In this document: piece by piece, positions 53,867 through 55,449 of the stretch
Position numbering within the stretch: position 1 is the stretch's first letter
Layout of the letters: each line of letters opens with the position of its first letter
Assembly (NCBI GenBank): GCA_029339195.1
Contig: JAPTJF010000419.1
Coordinates: forward strand, 1 to 55,449
Direction: 5' to 3'
Origin: Micractinium sp. NFX-FRZ
Lineage: Eukaryota; Chlorophyta; Trebouxiophyceae; Chlorellales; Chlorellaceae
Length of the DNA stretch: 55,449 nucleotides
Notes under the pieces: generated by a model
Database searches by the model: none
What the model was told of the DNA's origin: nothing
The model's input: only the letters and a program-made list of their open reading frames with translations
Made by a program: the position numbers and the translations under genes

Positions 53867-54903
53867 TCAGGCGTACATGGCAAGGCACGCGGTGGGACTC
53901 CCTTTCCATGTGCCGCCCCACGCTCCCCGCCCCGGTCTTAGCCGCCGGATGCCAAGCGGCCGCATCATCGGCACCGTTTCATCGTCGCCGGGTGCAGTGC
54001 GTGCCTTGGCGGCGCATGCCTCCAGCGGTGTGCGGATAAATCTGAGCGCCTCCTCTTGGCTGTGCTTGTCCAGCCACAGAGAGTGCTGCAGGGCGGGGGC
54101 AGGCAGTGCTGGGAAGTACGGGTGGGGGGATGGCGGAGTGAGAGTTGCTGCATGTCTGGGCAGAGAGAGCACGGCGTGTTAGAAGGTGGGGCAGACGCGC
54201 TGTAGCACGTAGCGGGATGCTTCACGCGCGCAGGGACAGGGAGGGTGACGCCGCGTGATGCCGCCTCCGGCGCCGCCGGCGCCCCCCGCAGCGCCAGCGC
54301 CGCCGCCTGCCGTGGCCACCATGCCTGCTCCAGGTCTTGCAGAACCTGAGCGGCAGCTGAGCCAGGACCCAGTGGCCCAAGTGGCGGCAAGCCCAGCTGC
54401 AGCGAGCGCCAGGTGTGCGCGGGGGAGGGGGCCTCCGTGAGCAGGCAGCGAGTAGGGGCCGGTGAGCGTGCTGGGCGCGCCGAGCACCGGAGAGTCCGGC
54501 ACCGTCGGGAGGAATGCGCATCGGCCCAGCTGCCGCCGTGTTCGGGGGCGGCAAACGGCGCTGTGCCTGCCACCGGTCCCCGCTGCCCCACCTCCGCGTC
54601 CTCCTCGCTCTCCTCATGCTCATCCTCCCCTGGCCAAGGCCGCTTCTGCCCACGCTGTGCCCGCTGCGGCCGCAGTCGCCGCTGCTGCTGCTGCGGCGGC
54701 TGCGGCTGCCGCTGGGCTGCCTCGTCCTCTGTCTCTGTATCCGACGCCCCAGCCGAGCTGCCGCGCCTGTCGCCGCGCCGGGGCAGCCACTTGAGGCCTG
54801 CTGCGGCGCTCAGCCGCCGGCGCCGCGTCTTGTGGCGTTCTAGGCTCCGCCGGCAGCTGCGGCGCCCCTCTCCAAACTCATCCAGAGGGTGGAAGCGACC
54901 GCA
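53867..54903 (-). CDS. SBP-box transcription factor, 3' part (5' exons beyond the window or unresolved)
   Basis: Exons 54226-54903 and 53867-54085 join in phase 0 and encode the C-terminal 298 aa. The first begins exactly at CGRFHPLDEF, then GRRSCRRSLERHKTRRRR. This is the second half of an SBP domain: zinc ligands C, H and C plus the bipartite basic nuclear signal. In plant SBP genes an intron commonly sits just before this Cys, matching the acceptor here (CTGCAG|TGC). The first zinc-binding half was not found in the remaining 546 bp to the right edge, so it probably lies outside. A Q-rich and acidic tail follows (PQPPQQQQRR, EDEHEESEEDAE), then HSLWLDKHSQEEALRFI. SBP factors bind GTAC cores; in green algae one controls copper response, but this one's role is unknown. 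Confidence 0.8.
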
Positions 54904-55449
54904 CTGCAGGAGGGTGCAAGGAGGTGGGGAGGGGAGGCAGGGAGGTGAGTGTTGAACTGTCCGGTACGGCCCGACTGACCACATGTGACTGTTCCTTGCG
55001 ACATGCCTGGTGCGCTCCTGCACGCACCCAGCCCAACCCGGCAGCATGGCCGGCTGAGATGCCAAGAAGGGCCATCCTAGAATGCAAGCGGCACACACGC
55101 ATGCTGGGAGGGGCTGCCAGGCGCCCTGCAGCTGCATGCAGCCCGCTAGCCAACCGGTCCTGCTGCGCACACCACGCGTGTGGCGGAATCGGACCGGCGG
55201 GACAACAGGAGGCAGCTTGGGCGAGCGCCATGCAACTCCAGCAAGCCAGCCCCCACCCCTGCCCTCGGGGTGGTCCAGCCAGCCCGCATCCCAGGGTGGC
55301 CGATTAACCTCCAGTGACCCCTGCCCATCCACTGGCAGGTGATGGGAGCTGGATGGCCACCGGTGCTGAGCGCTGGCGACATGCCCCATTGCCAGCATCC
55401 ATCAGACCGCAGGGTGTCCGCCCCATTGCCCCATCGCTGGCCCCCCATC
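54904..55449. other. Right edge, probable SBP-gene intron
   Basis: No exon encoding the CQ-x-x-GC...H or RFCQQ part of the SBP domain could be found on the minus strand. A fragment reading MRVCRLHSRMALLG at about 55070-55110 loosely resembles the middle of the domain but does not connect. Confidence 0.35.

Overview
The window is nuclear DNA of a GC-rich green alga, most likely a Chlorella-type trebouxiophyte. The evidence is a nuclear psbO with a bipartite transit peptide, genes broken by many short introns, TGTAA 3'-end signals, and SBP-box and serine/proline-rich wall-protein genes. I cannot name the species. No rRNA, tRNA, CRISPR array or intact transposon was recognised.

Layout, left to right. 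1-1790: no intact gene, but two degenerate copies of a coding-like segment. 1956-4628 (+): psbO, 8 exons. 6278-10765 (-): an extracellular proline-rich, cysteine-rich protein with an uncertain 5' end. 12641-18594 (-): a 16-exon ABCG half-transporter. 18855-20998 (+): a small calycin-like protein, divergent from the ABCG gene across about 260 bp. 21573-25226 (+): a type II membrane Fringe/GT31-like glycosyltransferase. 25957-30384 (-): RMI1, the BLM/TOP3A-complex OB-fold protein. 30897-45917 (+): a 37-exon gene for translation initiation factor eIF5B, divergent from RMI1. 46576-48840 (-): a glutamine-rich protein with a possible AP2-like domain. 49.2-53.8 kb: a poorly resolved stretch with four imperfect palindromes and fragments of a possible membrane-protein gene. 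53867-54903 (-): the 3' part of an SBP-box transcription factor that runs off the right edge.

Reading frames were joined by checking intron phase at each junction. psbO (298 aa), ABCG (663 aa), the calycin-like protein (182 aa), the glycosyltransferase (555 aa), RMI1 (1034 aa, one ambiguous junction), eIF5B (1549 aa) and the AP2-like protein (516 aa) all close in frame.

The most unusual gene is eIF5B. Its acidic/lysine-rich N-terminal region carries a four-exon, phase 0-0 module encoding a PheT/YtpR-type tRNA-binding OB fold (about residues 142-253), which is not part of the usual eIF5B architecture. Other oddities are a high share of GC-AG introns (8 of about 92 resolved), decayed copies of exon edges lying in introns next to the real exons, and the palindrome cluster. 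The genes do not form a pathway; this is an ordinary mixed nuclear neighbourhood.
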